From Trichosphaerium sp. ATCC 40318 (lineage: Eukaryota > Discosea > Flabellinia > Trichosidae), in contig JALMLS010000287.1 in the NCBI GenBank assembly GCA_038496445.1, positions 62,001-126,000 on the forward strand: DNA of 64,000 nucleotides, given 5' to 3'. The notes beneath the pieces were generated by a model, which was given only the letters and a program-made list of their open reading frames with translations, searched no databases and had not been told where the DNA came from. Below, in pieces: positions 36,150 through 49,030 of this stretch. The position numbers and the translations under genes are program-made. Position 1 is the first letter of the stretch; every line of letters begins with the position of its first letter.

Positions 36150-37094
36150 ATGTCAGAGGAAAAATTGGAATCTCTTTTCAAATCTTTTAGTGACGAACTC
36201 AAAACGCAGAAGGCAACATTCTTGGAGAAGTCCAAAGAGCTCAAGGACCGGTTAAAACAGTTTGAAGACGAAAAACTATTAATGTCATCTAAAACAAGCA
36301 AATCAGATATCATTGAGCTAAACATTGGTGGCACGTTGATGTCTACCACTCGAAACACTCTCTGCCTCATTCCAGGATCAATGCTCGAAATTATGTTTAG
36401 CGGGCGTTGGGAAGACAAGCACATCCTAGATAAGAACGATCACGTGTTCCTTGATATGAACCCTCAACACTTCGCTGTCATATTGAATTCACTCAGAGTA
36501 CTGCCTTATAAATCAAATGAACATGCTCTTTCTAAAGTAGTTGAACTCATGCGAGAAGATGAAGATTTTGCAGCTCTTGTAGACTACCTTGGGATTACTG
36601 ACACAAAAGTGTCGTCACGTGACAGCTTTTCATTGGAACAACACGCAGGACCTATCTCCGTTTCTCCTACAAAAGTCGAGCTACTAGCTAATAGACATGG
36701 CGTTGTTGTTGGCACAAACACTTTCGTAGATAATGCTGTTTGGACTTTAAAAGTAACACAAGCAAAGAGTTGGCTTTTTCTCGGTATCATTCAAGAATCA
36801 GACGTAACAAAGATTGACCCTTATTCATACTCATCATTGAATACATGTGGATGGACAGGACGCTATGTATATAATTGTGGAAAAGAAATAGAAGACAAAG
36901 AGCAGAACAGATATAAAGCTACAGAAAATTGTATTATGACTGTGACTCTAGCAAAGGACTCACTTATAATGGAGTATAATGATACCAAAGATACTATGAC
37001 AATACCAACTGGATGTAAATGGCGTTTGTATGTTAATTTAGGCTTTGTAGGAGACTCAGTAGAAATTTTAGAGAATTATTTTATAAATTACTAA
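36150..37094 (+). CDS. Intronless BTB/T1-domain protein
   Basis: A coiled coil (ELKTQKATFLEKSKELKDRL) precedes a BTB of the potassium-channel tetramerisation type: IIELNIGGTLMSTTRNTL, then MLEIMFSGRW and DMNPQHFAVILNSLR (about 36310-36500). The C-terminal 190 residues look like a beta-sandwich (SWLFLGIIQES...NTCGWTGRYVYNCG) of SPRY-like character, not securely assigned. In KCTD proteins this BTB recruits cullin-3 or oligomerises. There are no channel segments. The frame is open upstream to 36045; the first ATG is at 36150. No introns in about 1 kb, unlike its neighbours. Two CACGTG sites fall inside the coding sequence. Confidence 0.8.
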   Translation: MSEEKLESLFKSFSDELKTQKATFLEKSKELKDRLKQFEDEKLLMSSKTSKSDIIELNIGGTLMSTTRNTLCLIPGSMLEIMFSGRWEDKHILDKNDHVFLDMNPQHFAVILNSLRVLPYKSNEHALSKVVELMREDEDFAALVDYLGITDTKVSSRDSFSLEQHAGPISVSPTKVELLANRHGVVVGTNTFVDNAVWTLKVTQAKSWLFLGIIQESDVTKIDPYSYSSLNTCGWTGRYVYNCGKEIEDKEQNRYKATENCIMTVTLAKDSLIMEYNDTKDTMTIPTGCKWRLYVNLGFVGDSVEILENYFINY

Positions 37095-37310
37095 TTTTTA
37101 TACCTCGCGTCTACCTAATGTAATTGACACAGTGCTCAGTGTACGAATTACAAGTGTTATTTTGCATACAACATGTTTTTCTTCTTTCAGAAAGCCGCTA
37201 GCAAAGTCAAAAGCCACTTTTATTGCTCACTGACAAAAAAGTTATACTTACAGCGCACTTCCAATAATTCCTTTATTGTGGTACAGATAATATCTTCGCT
37301 CTCAATGCCT

Positions 37311-38382
37311 TTAAGCTGTGGAAAGATGCAGAAGTTTTAGTACATTCTTTAGGAACCTGTATAACGTAAATAGTTAGGAAACAATGCAATAGGTGTAAAA
37401 TCAAAAATGTTCGCAACATACATGAAGGTCAGCCTTTGTAGGTATACTTGACAAGCTTGTACGTATCAAATCCTTGGTTACTATACTATTAGGACGCTCG
37501 AAGTGTTGTACATGATGGAACTTCATGGCTTGGTCTCCTTTCATCGAAACTTCAAGTGAATCACCGTTTTTACATTTCTGAGTCCATACATCATCTTTCT
37601 AAACAAAACACGTGTTAGTCTTTGGTTTATAAATGAAAAATACGACTAGTACCTCAGTCCAAGTACAAGGAACTTGTGATGCAGTTGGAACAACTACATA
37701 GGTGCAAATGCCATCAACTATTTCATAAAAGAATAGCTAGCAAAGATTAGTAAAAGCACGGTTTCATTGTACTTTTTCAACGATATAGTACCTCAGATAA
37801 AGAATTCAATAGTATGTATGTAGTTTGTACCGTAAACCCAATTTTAAAATGCACATACTCGTCCATACGCTAAGAAAAAGATTAACATTTGCTTTCAAAA
37901 AAAGTGAAATAACAAAACCAAATTTTTTGAAGGTCACGTGTGGACTTTGTCATAGAGGAGAGCTCGTGTTAACTGCTCATCATCGGCTTAAGAGTACTTT
38001 CATATATTCTACTTGCACGATATTCTTAACCGTTTATTGTGAACGAAGTTTTAGGGAATTTTTTTTACTGTTAGCAATCCGATGATAATTTGTTATTTCG
38101 GAAACGTTCAGTGTCAAGTTGAAAAGTCGAAAGAAAAGTACTTGTGCAATTAAAACATCGACTTGTAGTATTTATGAGCCGTACCATCGAGTAATCACCC
38201 TCTGATTGTCCTTTTATGTATACAAAGGTTCCATTCTCTTTAAATTTAATGTCGTAGATGCCTTGGTTCCTCACATGACCTGAAAACGAGAACTTTTGCG
38301 AACTAGCGATATTTGGGAACGTAGGTTGTGCTACAACGCACACGGATGCAAAAATCAGAAGTAAACACCAAATACGGTCCAT
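37311..38382 (-). CDS. Secreted protein of unknown family
   Basis: Starts with a strong signal peptide (MDRIWCLLLIFASVCVVA). The first exon continues FSFSGHVRNQGIYDIKFKE and ENGTFVYIKGQSEGDYSM, with an N-glycosylation site. Further exons in phase: RMDEYVHFKIGFTVQTTYIL, LFFYEIVDGICTYVVVP, then KDDVWTQKCKNGDSLEVSM. It ends near 37311. The first intron (about 38165-37890) is long for this locus and could hide an exon. The pattern of a beta-rich, Cys-containing extracellular protein suggests a lipid- or carbohydrate-binding fold, but I recognise no family. Confidence 0.6.
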
Positions 38383-40433
38383 TTTGATGTTGCTGAGGAT
38401 GATTCACACTTTTTACCGGATTTGACCTGAAATAACGCTATTTTGGGTTTAGATCTAAACCTGATTATTGGATGATTTGTGAGCATAGATGGCCCTCGTT
38501 ACACCCTGCAAGCTATGCCTTAAGGTAGCCTTATAGAGTACTTTATGTGAGCATAAGAGCAGAAAGTCACGTGTGCATGTAGAAATACTCAGGTGTGGTT
38601 GGTTTGCCGTAGGAGCTTTGAAGTAGGGAGCGTAGTTGGTGGGGTTGTCGGTACGAGTAGAAGGTAACGTTGTTGTATTTGAGGAAGGAGAGTCGTTGGA
38701 GGAGGCGTATACGCACACTTTACCTTAGCATATAATAATTGTCTTGTTGTAGCAACGTGTGTATAGTAATACGCTCTATCATTTTACGGAATTCGGTCAC
38801 TTGCAAACATAAATAAATATGTCTAGGTTCCTTTGACATACTTGCAAAGACAATAGAGCCAGATTACGTAAGCATTCCACACATGCTTATCGGCTTTAAA
38901 AGATGCTGTTAAACAAGGTAGTGGAGTGTGAGAGCATAAAATTACGTTGTAAGCACGGAAAAAAGTACTTACTTAAAAGCAAAAACTTGTTGCCTTAAAA
39001 GGAAAGTAGCAACATAAACTCCTTGAACACGGTTTCATGATGCCTGCACATTACACAGCCTTTTAATTGTTCCAAATATGTAGGAACTGAAGTTATAAGT
39101 GTTTTACAGCGTTTAGTGGCTAAAAAAGTTAGTTGCTCTTTAAAATCAAAGAACAATACTATACAAGCGTTATTCGTGCGTAGAATATGCGTTTCCAAGC
39201 ATAAAACACTGTTTAAAACAAAAAGGCAAGAAAAGGTATAATGCCAGGCAATGCCATCGATATTCTCTAAACTATATAAACAGATCATATACTTCTGTTT
39301 CTACATAGTCACGGTTTGGACCGTTTTGGCCCTAGCCTTTAATATTGGTTTTACGAAAAATTCCAGATGTAGAAAACTGGGCCATTTTTAAAAACACATA
39401 AATGTGCCAGCTAAAATACATCATTTGCAACGCATGTGAGTATATCGGTGGCAATAACTGAGATGTAAAATTGATTGTTTGATAACTTTGGGAAAAAAAA
39501 AATGTAAGTGAGTACTTTTGGTGCAAACGCTATTGGCATGTGTATTTTTACAATTGATCATAGTGGCACCACTATGCCATATACTCATTTTCTAACGAAG
39601 AAAAGTGTAGAACATAACATATAACATCAGTGTAGAATAGTAAACCTTTTGTTTCATCAAATATCATTCAACAAACTCCCACATTTGACGCACTTTATTG
39701 TGCGTTTACTTTTCAACATGCTTTGAGGCTATTAAATACGACCATTGACACCTACTCAAAGTGATGAAAACATAATTGATAATGTGTGCAATAAGTATAA
39801 CTTAGCTAAACAATGCTTAAAAAGTCACAAAATTAAACTATTTTTTAGAGTCATTGTAGGCTACATCACTGTTGGTGAATGTTTCATACTCTCTATATAT
39901 TATTCAAAGTATGTATGGCTACTATTTACTCAAGCGTCAATCATAAAAAACTATTTTCAACATCTAAATAATTTTGTTTTAAAAGTGGAGTGCTTACATA
40001 ATCTGGCTCTAGAAGTGGTGCAAGTCTCGTACCCTTTTAACTGAAATGCATTAACAACTTCAGATTGACAACGTAACAAAGCTCCTTTCGGATCTCTATT
40101 GAGTACAAAGGGAAGCATAGTTCGTATACATTAAGAAGATCAAATAAATCGTCTTTTTGTTAACTTACGAAGCCTCTAAAGTTGGGTAGTCAGCCGCAAA
40201 GAAAGCTAAAATTGCACGTGCAACTCTGACTTTTCCACAAGTAATTGACAAAACACGTGGTCAATAGTACTACCATGGTCTATGCTGTATGTAATTAACT
40301 CTTGCCAACGAATAGAGGTCATTGAAGTTGTTCTTATCAAGGTCAGCCAAAAGTCGCTGCAAAGTCAACTCTTGGAGTTTTTTTAGGCATTTGCTTGTCT
40401 TATTCAAAGAGGAGTTACGCACAATGTCGTACA
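38383..40433. other. Gene-poor region, 2 kb
   Basis: The longest stretch without a supported gene. Open frames here (for example 38455-38718 minus, Ser/Thr/Pro-rich; 38995-39288 minus; 39745-40044 plus) lack the combination of start codon, splice sites and recognisable domain. CACGTG lies at about 38570, 40216 and 40253. It divides a secreted-protein gene from SF3B4. Confidence 0.45.
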
Positions 40434-41528
40434 TACAACAAAGAAATCAAGACGCCACAATATACGTAGGTGATTTAGACCCAAAAGTCACAGAAGAGAT
40501 CCTATGGGAGCTGTTCTTACAAGCTGGTCCAGTTGGTACGTATATAACCTCGTTTGGTAGTATTTGTTAACAATTAATTTAAAATCGTTCAATAACGCGC
40601 TAAATAACCATATTAGTTAATGTATACATTCCAAAAGATAAAATTTCAAATGACCACCAAGGTTACGGATTTGTAGAATTTCGCTCAGAACCGGATGCAA
40701 ACTACGCAATGCGCGTTATGAATATGATAAAACTCTTCGGACTACCAATTCGTTTGAACAAGGTACATCAATAACCAATGCACTCCCTGACGATCCCAAC
40801 GCGCTTAATTTAACCGTTCACACCCGTTCAAAAGGCAACGAACCTGTCAATCTATTTTATTCTACCAAATCGTTTATTTTTGCCTATAACCACTACTAAC
40901 AAATGTAAAAAAGGCCTCAAGAGATAAAAGAACATGGGATGTCGGTGCCAATCTCTTTGTTGGTAATCTTGATCCAAACATAGATGAAAAATGCTTTACG
41001 ATACATTCAGCCAATTTGGATACCTTGTATCAGCACCAAAGGTACTTAAAACTCGCAATCACGCTTTTTTTCCGCGCGTTTATTTTTGAAAGAATGTTGG
41101 CACTTTCTCACGTTTATTACACTAGATTATGCGTGATCAAGAAACAGGAGAGTCTCGTGGATTCGGTTTCATCAGCTTTGACTCATTTGAAGCAGCTGAT
41201 TTGGCTATGGAATCATTAAATAATACCTTCTTATGTAATAGACCAATTACGGTTAATTACGCTTATAAGAAAGAAGGAACAAGTAAAACAGAGAAATATG
41301 GTTCTAGTGCAGGTAAATACACATTACTTACGCTCAACGAAAAGATTCTTTGGTTGGAGAACATCAATTTCTAAATTTTTTTTCTTTTTTCTACTCTTTG
41401 TTAACTTGTAACGTCTAGAACGTATTTTGGCTGCAAACAATCCTCATGCCCTTCGCAATGGTCCTGGTATGGGTCCACCAGATATGCAAATGGGATTCCC
41501 ATACGGTGGTGCCCCACAACAATACTAA
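40434..41528 (+). CDS. SF3B4: Splicing factor 3B subunit 4 (two RRMs)
   Basis: RRM1: [20 protein letters not shown] then [17 protein letters not shown], with [12 protein letters not shown]2: [18 protein letters not shown] then [19 protein letters not shown], with [14 protein letters not shown]1 and RNP2 aromatic residues are present in both domains. SF3B4/SAP49 belongs to the U2 snRNP SF3b complex, contacts pre-mRNA near the branch site and binds SF3B2. The C-terminus is a short Pro/Gly/Met-rich tail ([17 protein letters not shown]), far shorter than the long Pro-rich tail of the human protein. Five or six exons; start ATG 40434, stop TAA 41526-41528. Identity is certain. Confidence 0.95.
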
Positions 41529-41764
41529 AAAAAATGGCTTTAGAAGTCACTTTTGTATTTTTTACCCCTTTCTTGGCATGCTATGACACGTAATATCGTC
41601 GAATAAATTACACATTGCGCCAACTCAGTGCTAGTGCAGAAACGACAAAAAACCAAGACAGTCTTTTTCTTTTGTGTAGGTGAAAAGCATTCATCATTGG
41701 TTTGGGTTTTTTTGTTTTTTACAGAGTTTTTACAAATACGACAGTCACACCGTTCTTATTTTTT

Positions 41765-44541
41765 TTATTGCATTTCATCACCATCGGAATCATACTCATC
41801 ATCATAATCTTCATCATCAGAGTCACTGAATTCTGCATTGAGACTACGCTTGTGCGTATATTGCCTTATGGCATCCACAGCATCACCATCCATAGGTAAT
41901 AAGGATTTACGTCGCAAAGTTTCTTGTATAGACAGCTGTCGTACTTCCTGAAAAAAGTAAATATGGAATCTGCAAGAAAAAAAGAAACTTCAAATTATAC
42001 TGTACCTTAACCATTTCTTCAAATATTTGATCATCAGAGATACCATCAATATCTTCTTCCTCCAAATTAAATTCTTGAGGAGGTGGGGCCTTTAGAGTGG
42101 AATCTTTTTTGTGAGCAAGCTACGACTATTAGCCAGAAGATCGAGCAATTTTTAATTGTAAAATTACCTCGTATACTTTTTTCCACTTTTCATAACGCTC
42201 TAGTTGCTCCATTCGCTTCAAGTGTCGTATTTCGCGAGCACGGCGTAGGGCTTCATTAAATACGCTCTGATCAATGGACATGAATTGTTTCAGTGCATTA
42301 TGGCTCATTGCACGTATTGACCTTTGAGAAAAATTAAATACTGTGTAATACATAGTACGACAGAATGAACATACTTATTCCAGTGCTTTTGAGATACTTC
42401 ATAGAGTGTAGGGAAGAGAATAGGGAATATGATATTAATGTTATCAGCAATCAAAGCCCAGATATACTGGTCATGCCACAAAGTAAGTGCTTTTTCAGCA
42501 ACCTAACAACACAGTAAGCAAAACTTTCTTTTTTGTTCAATTTCAATCACGCACTTGGAAATGAGTGTTAGCAATACTTCTCGCAATCTGCTTGAACAAG
42601 TCCTCTTGAACCTCAAGGAAGGCCTCATACGACTCTTCATCTCCTTCTGAAAGTACTAGCAATATTTCCTCTACCTCACTAAGGAAGATGATCTCTTTTG
42701 TACTATTTACATGTGGCCAATACCTATCACAACAGTAAGCAAAAATTAAAACTACTGATTCACCACGTACTTTAATAATTGGTCTACAACCTTACGTGAT
42801 AAGCTTCTGTCTTTATCAATATACTGTGCGGTACAATACCGCAATTGTTGATGATATAACGTTAAGGGCTTAGGCTACAAAAAATAAACACAAAAACACC
42901 CTCAAAAATACTCAACAGTACCTTATGTAGTGGTAATAGTGCCTTCTCCAAAAACTCGCGATGTTCATGTTTCAGCGGTAGCGCAAATCCGTTAATAATA
43001 CTAAGGTAAATCCATAAGAACAGTCCACATTTTATGAACATCATAAACAGTACATACCTTCCCAAAATCTCAAGCAACTCTGCAATACCATTATGACGTT
43101 GACTTTCATACGAGAAGGTCAGAAATATGTTTCTAATTTGCTTCCTAATGCAAGGGCGCAATTGAAAAAACTTGGAGTAAATCCTATGAAGTGTTGTCTT
43201 CAAAAAATCGCGTTCACGAGGATCTTCACTGTCGAACAAGAGTAATAGCTGAGAAATAAAACTACAGAAAATAGTCAGTCAAAAAAACTATAATCTCCAC
43301 GCACTCCTTATTAATATATTCTTGTGCAATACCAGCGTTCATTCTCGGACACTCCACAAAGCGCAAGAAAAATTCGTATACAAACTGAATATGAGGCCAC
43401 GCTAATTCCAAAATAGGTTCATCCTCTATAACACAAAAAATCAACAACAATATTCACTTCTCGCAAAAAAAAAAAATTAATATCCAATACCTTCTGGATC
43501 AAATTCTAAACCACTTGGATTTACACGCGGTGGCAATGGGCGAAATAGGTTTATGCTAACCTAAAAAAAATCGTTAGTTAACGTACTTATTGAATAATAT
43601 TTTTTTCGCTATTTTTGTGTAACACTCTACAAATTAGGCAATACAGTCACAGACTAAAGCCAGCATACACAAAAAAAAAATACCATGACGGCATATTCGT
43701 CACCACAAGTAAGTGAGCGACTTGCAACCACTACAGCGTGTTGTCGCGCCAAAAAGCCCAAAAACAAACCAAAAATAGTCACACGCCCGAAAGGCGATAG
43801 AAAACAAAAAAGGCGATTCACAAAGACGCACCATGCTTATGACTGCCTCATATATTGCTGGTGTGATATTGAAGGTTCTACTGGTAACGATATATTCCAT
43901 AAGTTCTGAAAGCGCATCGCGTTTCACTTCCTTTTCCTTAAGGCGCGCTAGAGGAACATTGAAATCAAAAATGCGACGGCACTGGTTGACTTTTTTGATA
44001 AACAACATTTCTCGCTCCTTTTCTGGCGCCCCTAAACCATGATAAGCGACTCACATTGAGTACAGAGCGATTTAGTTGGTTGACAATTAAAATAACCATT
44101 TCTCAAAAATTGTAGAGCCGGTAAGTATCCCAAACGCAGCGCTTGGTTATGACAAACACAATGTCAAGCATGTTTTCAGTTGAGGCTGTTTAAGGAAAAA
44201 TGATAAATAATGCAATGGTAACATGCTTACTGCTAATGAGAGGGAGATTTCTCAGCGGTGCGGACTCTCCGTCCGTTTCCTGTCTAAAACGTGAAGATTT
44301 GCTTGATGTGTGCCTACTGTCCTTTTTGATAGGTATTTGCTCCGCTGCGACTCTATTAAGAGACGGGTGCAATTCTACCGGTGGTGGTTGGTTGTTACTG
44401 GCGCGTGTTGGCCGCTAAACGTGCGTTAACAGATCAGCTTCGCTAGGAACGTTTTGTGAGACGTACACGAGCGCTATTAGGTGCAGATGCGTTTTCGCTT
44501 TCGATCGGTTTGTCTCCGTTTTGGTTGGCACCTTGCTCCAT
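41765..44541 (-). CDS. PPP2R5: PP2A regulatory subunit B56
   Basis: The start [12 protein letters not shown] (44541) leads into a basic, disordered N-terminus. Then comes the B56 HEAT-like core: [83 protein letters not shown] and [14 protein letters not shown]. The end carries NVVFPTLY-like [19 protein letters not shown] and [12 protein letters not shown]56 targets PP2A catalytic/scaffold dimers to substrates with LxxIxE motifs. The C-terminus is extended and acidic ([19 protein letters not shown]). Introns are numerous and 40-90 bases. Identity is certain; the first exon junction (donor GTACGT) is inferred from phase. Confidence 0.93.
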
Positions 44542-45524
44542 ATTTTGGTTCTCCGGTTGCTAAGTAAGAGTGAGTATGATTGTCAAAGCGTTTAAAGCCA
44601 AAAAGCGCAACGTTTGGAGATCTGACCTCGTCGTTGGGATTAGATGTGCTCATTGTGCGAGAAACAAGTACTCCGCGCCCAAGTGAATTTACAAATGCCT
44701 TTCGCTTCAATTGTCGAAGTAGAACGTGACAAACGCAGTTGTGAGTAATGAAGTATTTACTGTATTGCGGTGCGACTACAGTAAGTAAAATACGACCTGC
44801 TACGAAATTTTTTTGACATTTTTAGCAACAAAAAAAACAGCGCAAAAGTGTTTTCCATTCTTTAGTAGTAGTAACTGTTTGAACCTACGCCCAGAGACGG
44901 TATCATTAGAAAGAATAATCCTTTTTAGAAGTTTTTTTCTTTATTTGCCTCAAACCCTTGTCATTTATGTACCATTGCACGCCAAACTGCGTAATTAATT
45001 CCTAGTGATCTAAGGCGTCAAGTTTACAACAATTCCCACAAAACTACTTGTTGTTGCTATGGACGCAGTGGGCAATAAAGGAATGAAGCAGTCTGACATC
45101 TGAAAATCTACCTCTATAATTAGAGTACCTGTTCGCAATTTGTTGACGTTTTGGTTAATTCGGCAGTTACGTACTAAATACGCACGAACGAACTGAACGA
45201 GTGCTCATTACGCATGTTCGTTGCGCTTTCACGCGGAACAATGCATTTTCTTAGATTATGCGTTGAAAGGCTCAATTCAAAGCAGGTAAGTATACAAATC
45301 ACTAAAGTAAACGCTTTTACAGATTATGGCGTTTTCGTGACATGCTGTATTTGCTCATTGATTTACGTCCTCAAACTTTTTGCAGCTGTGTACCTTTGTT
45401 TCAATTCTATTGACGTTGGGAGAAAGCTAGTGGAAAGGATTTTTACCCATCCCAAAACAGCTTTGAAAATCCACAGCTTTGCCCAAGTGTAGTTACTTTT
45501 ACTTTATTGTAACAACTCACCATT
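44542..45524. other. Intergenic region
   Basis: Just under 1 kb between two minus-strand genes. A plus-strand start (45214, or 45241 as MHFLRLCVERLNSKQ) is followed by a good GTAAGT donor, but no downstream exon extends it convincingly. No supported gene. Confidence 0.4.
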
Positions 45525-46744
45525 CTAGTATATATGGTGTAGCAAGCAATCGTCATTATGAATCATTATTGTTGTAATGTGTTCAACACTCAAACCGCCT
45601 CTCCACATTTGACAGGTCATATTTACATTGACGATTTGTCCTCGCATTGCCGGAAGAAGGACACCATTTCTGTGTCCACCATATACTCTTGCTCCATTAC
45701 GACCTGAGAAACTGATATAATTAATAACTTTGCTACGACCGGCTTGGATCAACATATTACGCCTCTCAACTTCAGAGAAGGTTATGTTCTGCACTTCGCC
45801 TGCTGTTTTATCTCCAGCTTCTGAACAAATAATCAAATGTTAAGAAGCCAATGTACTTTTTGTGTACCTGAAACATAGCCATCACTAAAGTGGAATGCGA
45901 GATATCTAACACTATGATCGGCAACCAAATTAATCTCAACAATGAACCTTTGTTTGAGCATCATAATGTAAATAGGGTCTTCCCAAAAGACAGGAAAACA
46001 TCTGTCTGTTGCTTTGTACACATCAGAAATCCAGAAGAATTCTTTAAGATATTCCCCCTCATGTAAAGTATCATGTGTGCGTTCCATTCCTACTAATACA
46101 GAATCCCCCTCATTTGTTTTATACAGCACACTATCTAAACAAAACAACAGTAAAAAAACTGATTGAGTGTTTTGTTGGAGCAACTGAAACTTACATTGGA
46201 AGTCCGAAACACCTCCACTTCCGTCGTACTGTACTTTGACGCTCTCTATCCATATACCTGTATCTAGTTCAATGACATTGCCATAGCTATCAACACTTAT
46301 ACTTGTTGGTTTTTGTTGCCAGCCTCTTATCCTTTCCTTGATTGCCTGTGTATAGCTGTTTAGTTTACTATCATAGTCAAAAAAACAGGTGAGAATTTGA
46401 CCAATCATCGTCAAATTCTCATGCTTTTAATTCCCATTCTAGGGAAAAAAAAGTAGTATTGAAGCGTTACTGGTATTAGGAACTCACTCTGCACCAAGAA
46501 AAATCTGCAGGAAGTTGTAGAGTATCTACATTAAGCCTTGAATGAAATAAGAGACAATTAATACGTTTTAACACAAACCGAACCTATCTTCAAGTACTTT
46601 ACGGTACATATGTTTGCAAAACGGTTCATTCTTTATAATTGCACGTAATCGTTTACAGGTACTTCCAAGATTTACTACAGAGTCAAAGTCTGATACTAAA
46701 GATATCACCGTATCTTCTAAAAGCTCATTGGGTAAACTGTGCAT
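45525..46744 (-). CDS. F-box protein with beta-rich C-terminal domain
   Basis: The first exon is an F-box: MHSLPNELLEDTVISLVSD then VVNLGSTCKRLRAII (46744-46585). Short exons (LNVDTLQLPADFSWCR) join by phase to HENLTMIGQILTCFFDYDSK. A beta-rich region follows: IELDTGIWIESVKVQYDG, a second block with ERTHDTLHEGEYLKEFFWIS, and the end ISFSGRNGARVYGGHRNG...IMIHNDDCLLHHIY. The IWIESVKVQYDG and GGHRNG segments recall jacalin-type beta-prism sequences, but I do not assign this firmly. It is divergent from the MSS51-like gene, with 101 bases between start codons. Confidence 0.72.
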
Positions 46745-46845
46745 TTGTTTCTACAGGTCAAAGCGAGAAATGGTGAATCTCTTCGCCAAGTCGTACTTAA
46801 ATCTGGTTAAGTCGTACAAAACAGAGGCCTGTACCAGCTTGTAGC

Positions 46846-48441
46846 ATGCGACGCAAGGTAAAATCAAAGCCGAGACGTAACCGTTCATGCTCACAGTTCC
46901 TTGTATCATCGATTAGTGTCAGCATAACATTTTGCGTCGTTTGTTTTGCTGTATGGATATCAAAAGAGACTGGTGACTTGCTTTCGAACTATAACGTCGT
47001 TGTAGTGTCCAAACAACACTTTCAGATTGAAAAGATGTTAGATTACGCTAAATCGTTACCATATCTATTTAAAACGAAGGCAAAAGAACAAGAACCGCTT
47101 CTACAAACACGTGAATTGCCAGAGGTACCGATTTGCTTAAGAAACGTCGTTGATTTTGATAAAGGTCCCTCAATTGGTTAAAACTACTCAACGTGGATTA
47201 CTTACTGTATTGTGTAATGAGAAAACGATGGTTGGACATCCAAAGACTTGCAGTAAGTGTAACAAAGTACATTATTGCTCAAAGGCAGCTCAGAATCGTG
47301 ATTGGAAGTATCACAGGTGACACTAAAAAAAAAGTAATCTGTTGATTGATAAGTTTAGTTACGTTTGCGATAAGTTTGCTACTATAGATGATATTTATCA
47401 CGTGACTCGTGGAGTAGATGTCAAATTAATATCAGAACCATTTGAAAGTAGTTCGTGGGATGAACTGTTTAATAATAGCGTCGTACCTGTTTCTCCAAAG
47501 GAGCAATTATTCATGTCTTCTGTGTTATCGCAAATAGCAACCACGGCATATGCTATAAAACAGCTTGAAGATTTCTTGCAGTTAAACAATGAGTCAGATA
47601 TACTACGTATTCATGTATTAGGTAGTGTAGTGATTCTATTTATGTGCAACTAATGCTTCTAGGTGCAAGTAGAGCTGAGTTTGATCAGAAAACAATGTAT
47701 GAAAATCTGGGGAAGATGCTTCAAGTTGACCAGCTAGATATTACGTTTATAGGTGAACCAAACACTCTGTTAGTAATATTAACATGTTGTAGGACCTGAG
47801 TTAACCAGGCAATCAATGTATTGGGAATCATCTGATCCGTCAGTGTCCATAAAGAACGCGCCTTGGAAAATTTCGTGCAATGAAATTACTAATGTTTGTG
47901 TTTAGGTTTGTAAGAGGTTTTTATCACAATTATGTCAATACAGACACATTTAAAAAGCCCTTAGTCGTAGTTGGATTTAATTGCGGCTTCGTTCTTTATA
48001 AATCATGGTTTCCAACGTACGTGCAGCTAATACATTACTTGCTGTCACTTCATTTTTTCAATTGCTCGCTAACTCAAACAAGGATAGAAGCAATCCTAAA
48101 ACTGGATGTACCAATGATAGTAACTAACTATCGTATATGGGAAACATACGCAGAGCATGAAGTAAGAAGAAAAATAGTAGACCATTTATCAATTCCGTAC
48201 AAACCAAAACTTTCTTTAGGTGCTACTTGCTATGTTTAAAGTCCACGTGTCAGATCCGTATACGAACCCTTTTGCTTCATTGCAATACAAGCAATCTACA
48301 ACCCTCGTGAACGATGTGTTTAGGTTAGTGGCCAAATAGTGGATGAGTAGACAAGGTTGATTGACACTTTACTTTAGGGAAAATTCATATTTTTGGGCAT
48401 TTAAAAAACAGCCGGAAAAAGTCAACAAGGTTTCTTTGTAA
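46846..48441 (+). CDS. MYND zinc-finger / MSS51-like C-terminal domain protein
   Basis: The basic N-terminus is followed by a hydrophobic segment (FLVSSISVSITFCVVCFAVW), a possible membrane or mitochondrial-targeting segment. After a 41-base intron comes a MYND-like finger (TCSKCNKVHYCSKAAQNRDWKYHR). The MSS51 C-terminal domain follows: ILRIHVLGASRAEFDQK, ITFIGPELTRQSMYW, FVRGFYHNYVNT, VVVGFNCGF and ILKLDVPMIVTNY. It ends at TAA 48439-48441. MSS51 acts in mitochondrial COX1 expression in yeast; animal members act in muscle mitochondria. The MYND motif lacks at least one usual Cys (KAAQ where KECQ is expected), so zinc binding may be partial. Family call is good. Confidence 0.82.
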
Positions 48442-49030
48442 GTATTTCTCAATAATAAAACCACCGCACAACGACGTAGTCGCTAACCTTTGTATGATGT
48501 ACGCATTTATCCTTTGTTTAAAACAAGTCACAACGTTGTGGTGACTCTCAACGCATGCTTCCTGTGTCAATAGCTTCGTTAATGCTATTGGACATCCCCG
48601 CATCGCAAAATTCTTCAAAAACGACACGAGCAATCGCTTATCGATATTATTTAGGCTAGTTACCTCACAGCTAAACCAATCAAACTCATAGTCGTGTTGC
48701 AAGATTGACCAGGCTGTTGTTCAGTGGTTCGCGAAAAGCTAATTTCCTTGCCACTGCACAGAAGCCATAATAGTGTCACTGCTTCAATTCAAAGCCCTAG
48801 AGTGTGCTACGATAGTACTCTGACAGCTCAAAGAAGCTCACAAGCGTCAATTGATTTTTCAAATTTCTGTGAAGGATGCTTTCCGGATGTATTTAAAAGT
48901 TGTTTTTATACGTGTGATAAAACTATTCTTGTATTGTTGAATGCGTGAGCTCATGAATTAGACTTAAGGTTTCGTGTGGTATTTGTAAGAACTTAAAAAA
49001 AACAATTGAGTTTACGTCACAACTGTCTGT
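48442..49030. other. Intergenic spacer
   Basis: A 105-codon minus-strand frame overlaps the end of the MSS51-like gene, and a 74-codon plus-strand frame follows. Neither has an ATG at a useful place or a recognisable domain. Confidence 0.45.

Noticed and set aside
38455-38718. Ser/Thr/Pro-rich minus-strand frame resembling a mucin stalk
   Set aside because: No start codon, signal peptide or joining exon found.
44477-44710. Alternative start for PP2A-B56 (MSTSNPNDEV frame)
   Set aside because: It is out of phase with the basic N-terminal exon, whereas MEQGANQ at 44541 joins in phase.
48385-48702. 105-codon minus-strand open frame
   Set aside because: No ATG at its start, overlaps the last exon of the MSS51-like gene, no recognisable domain.
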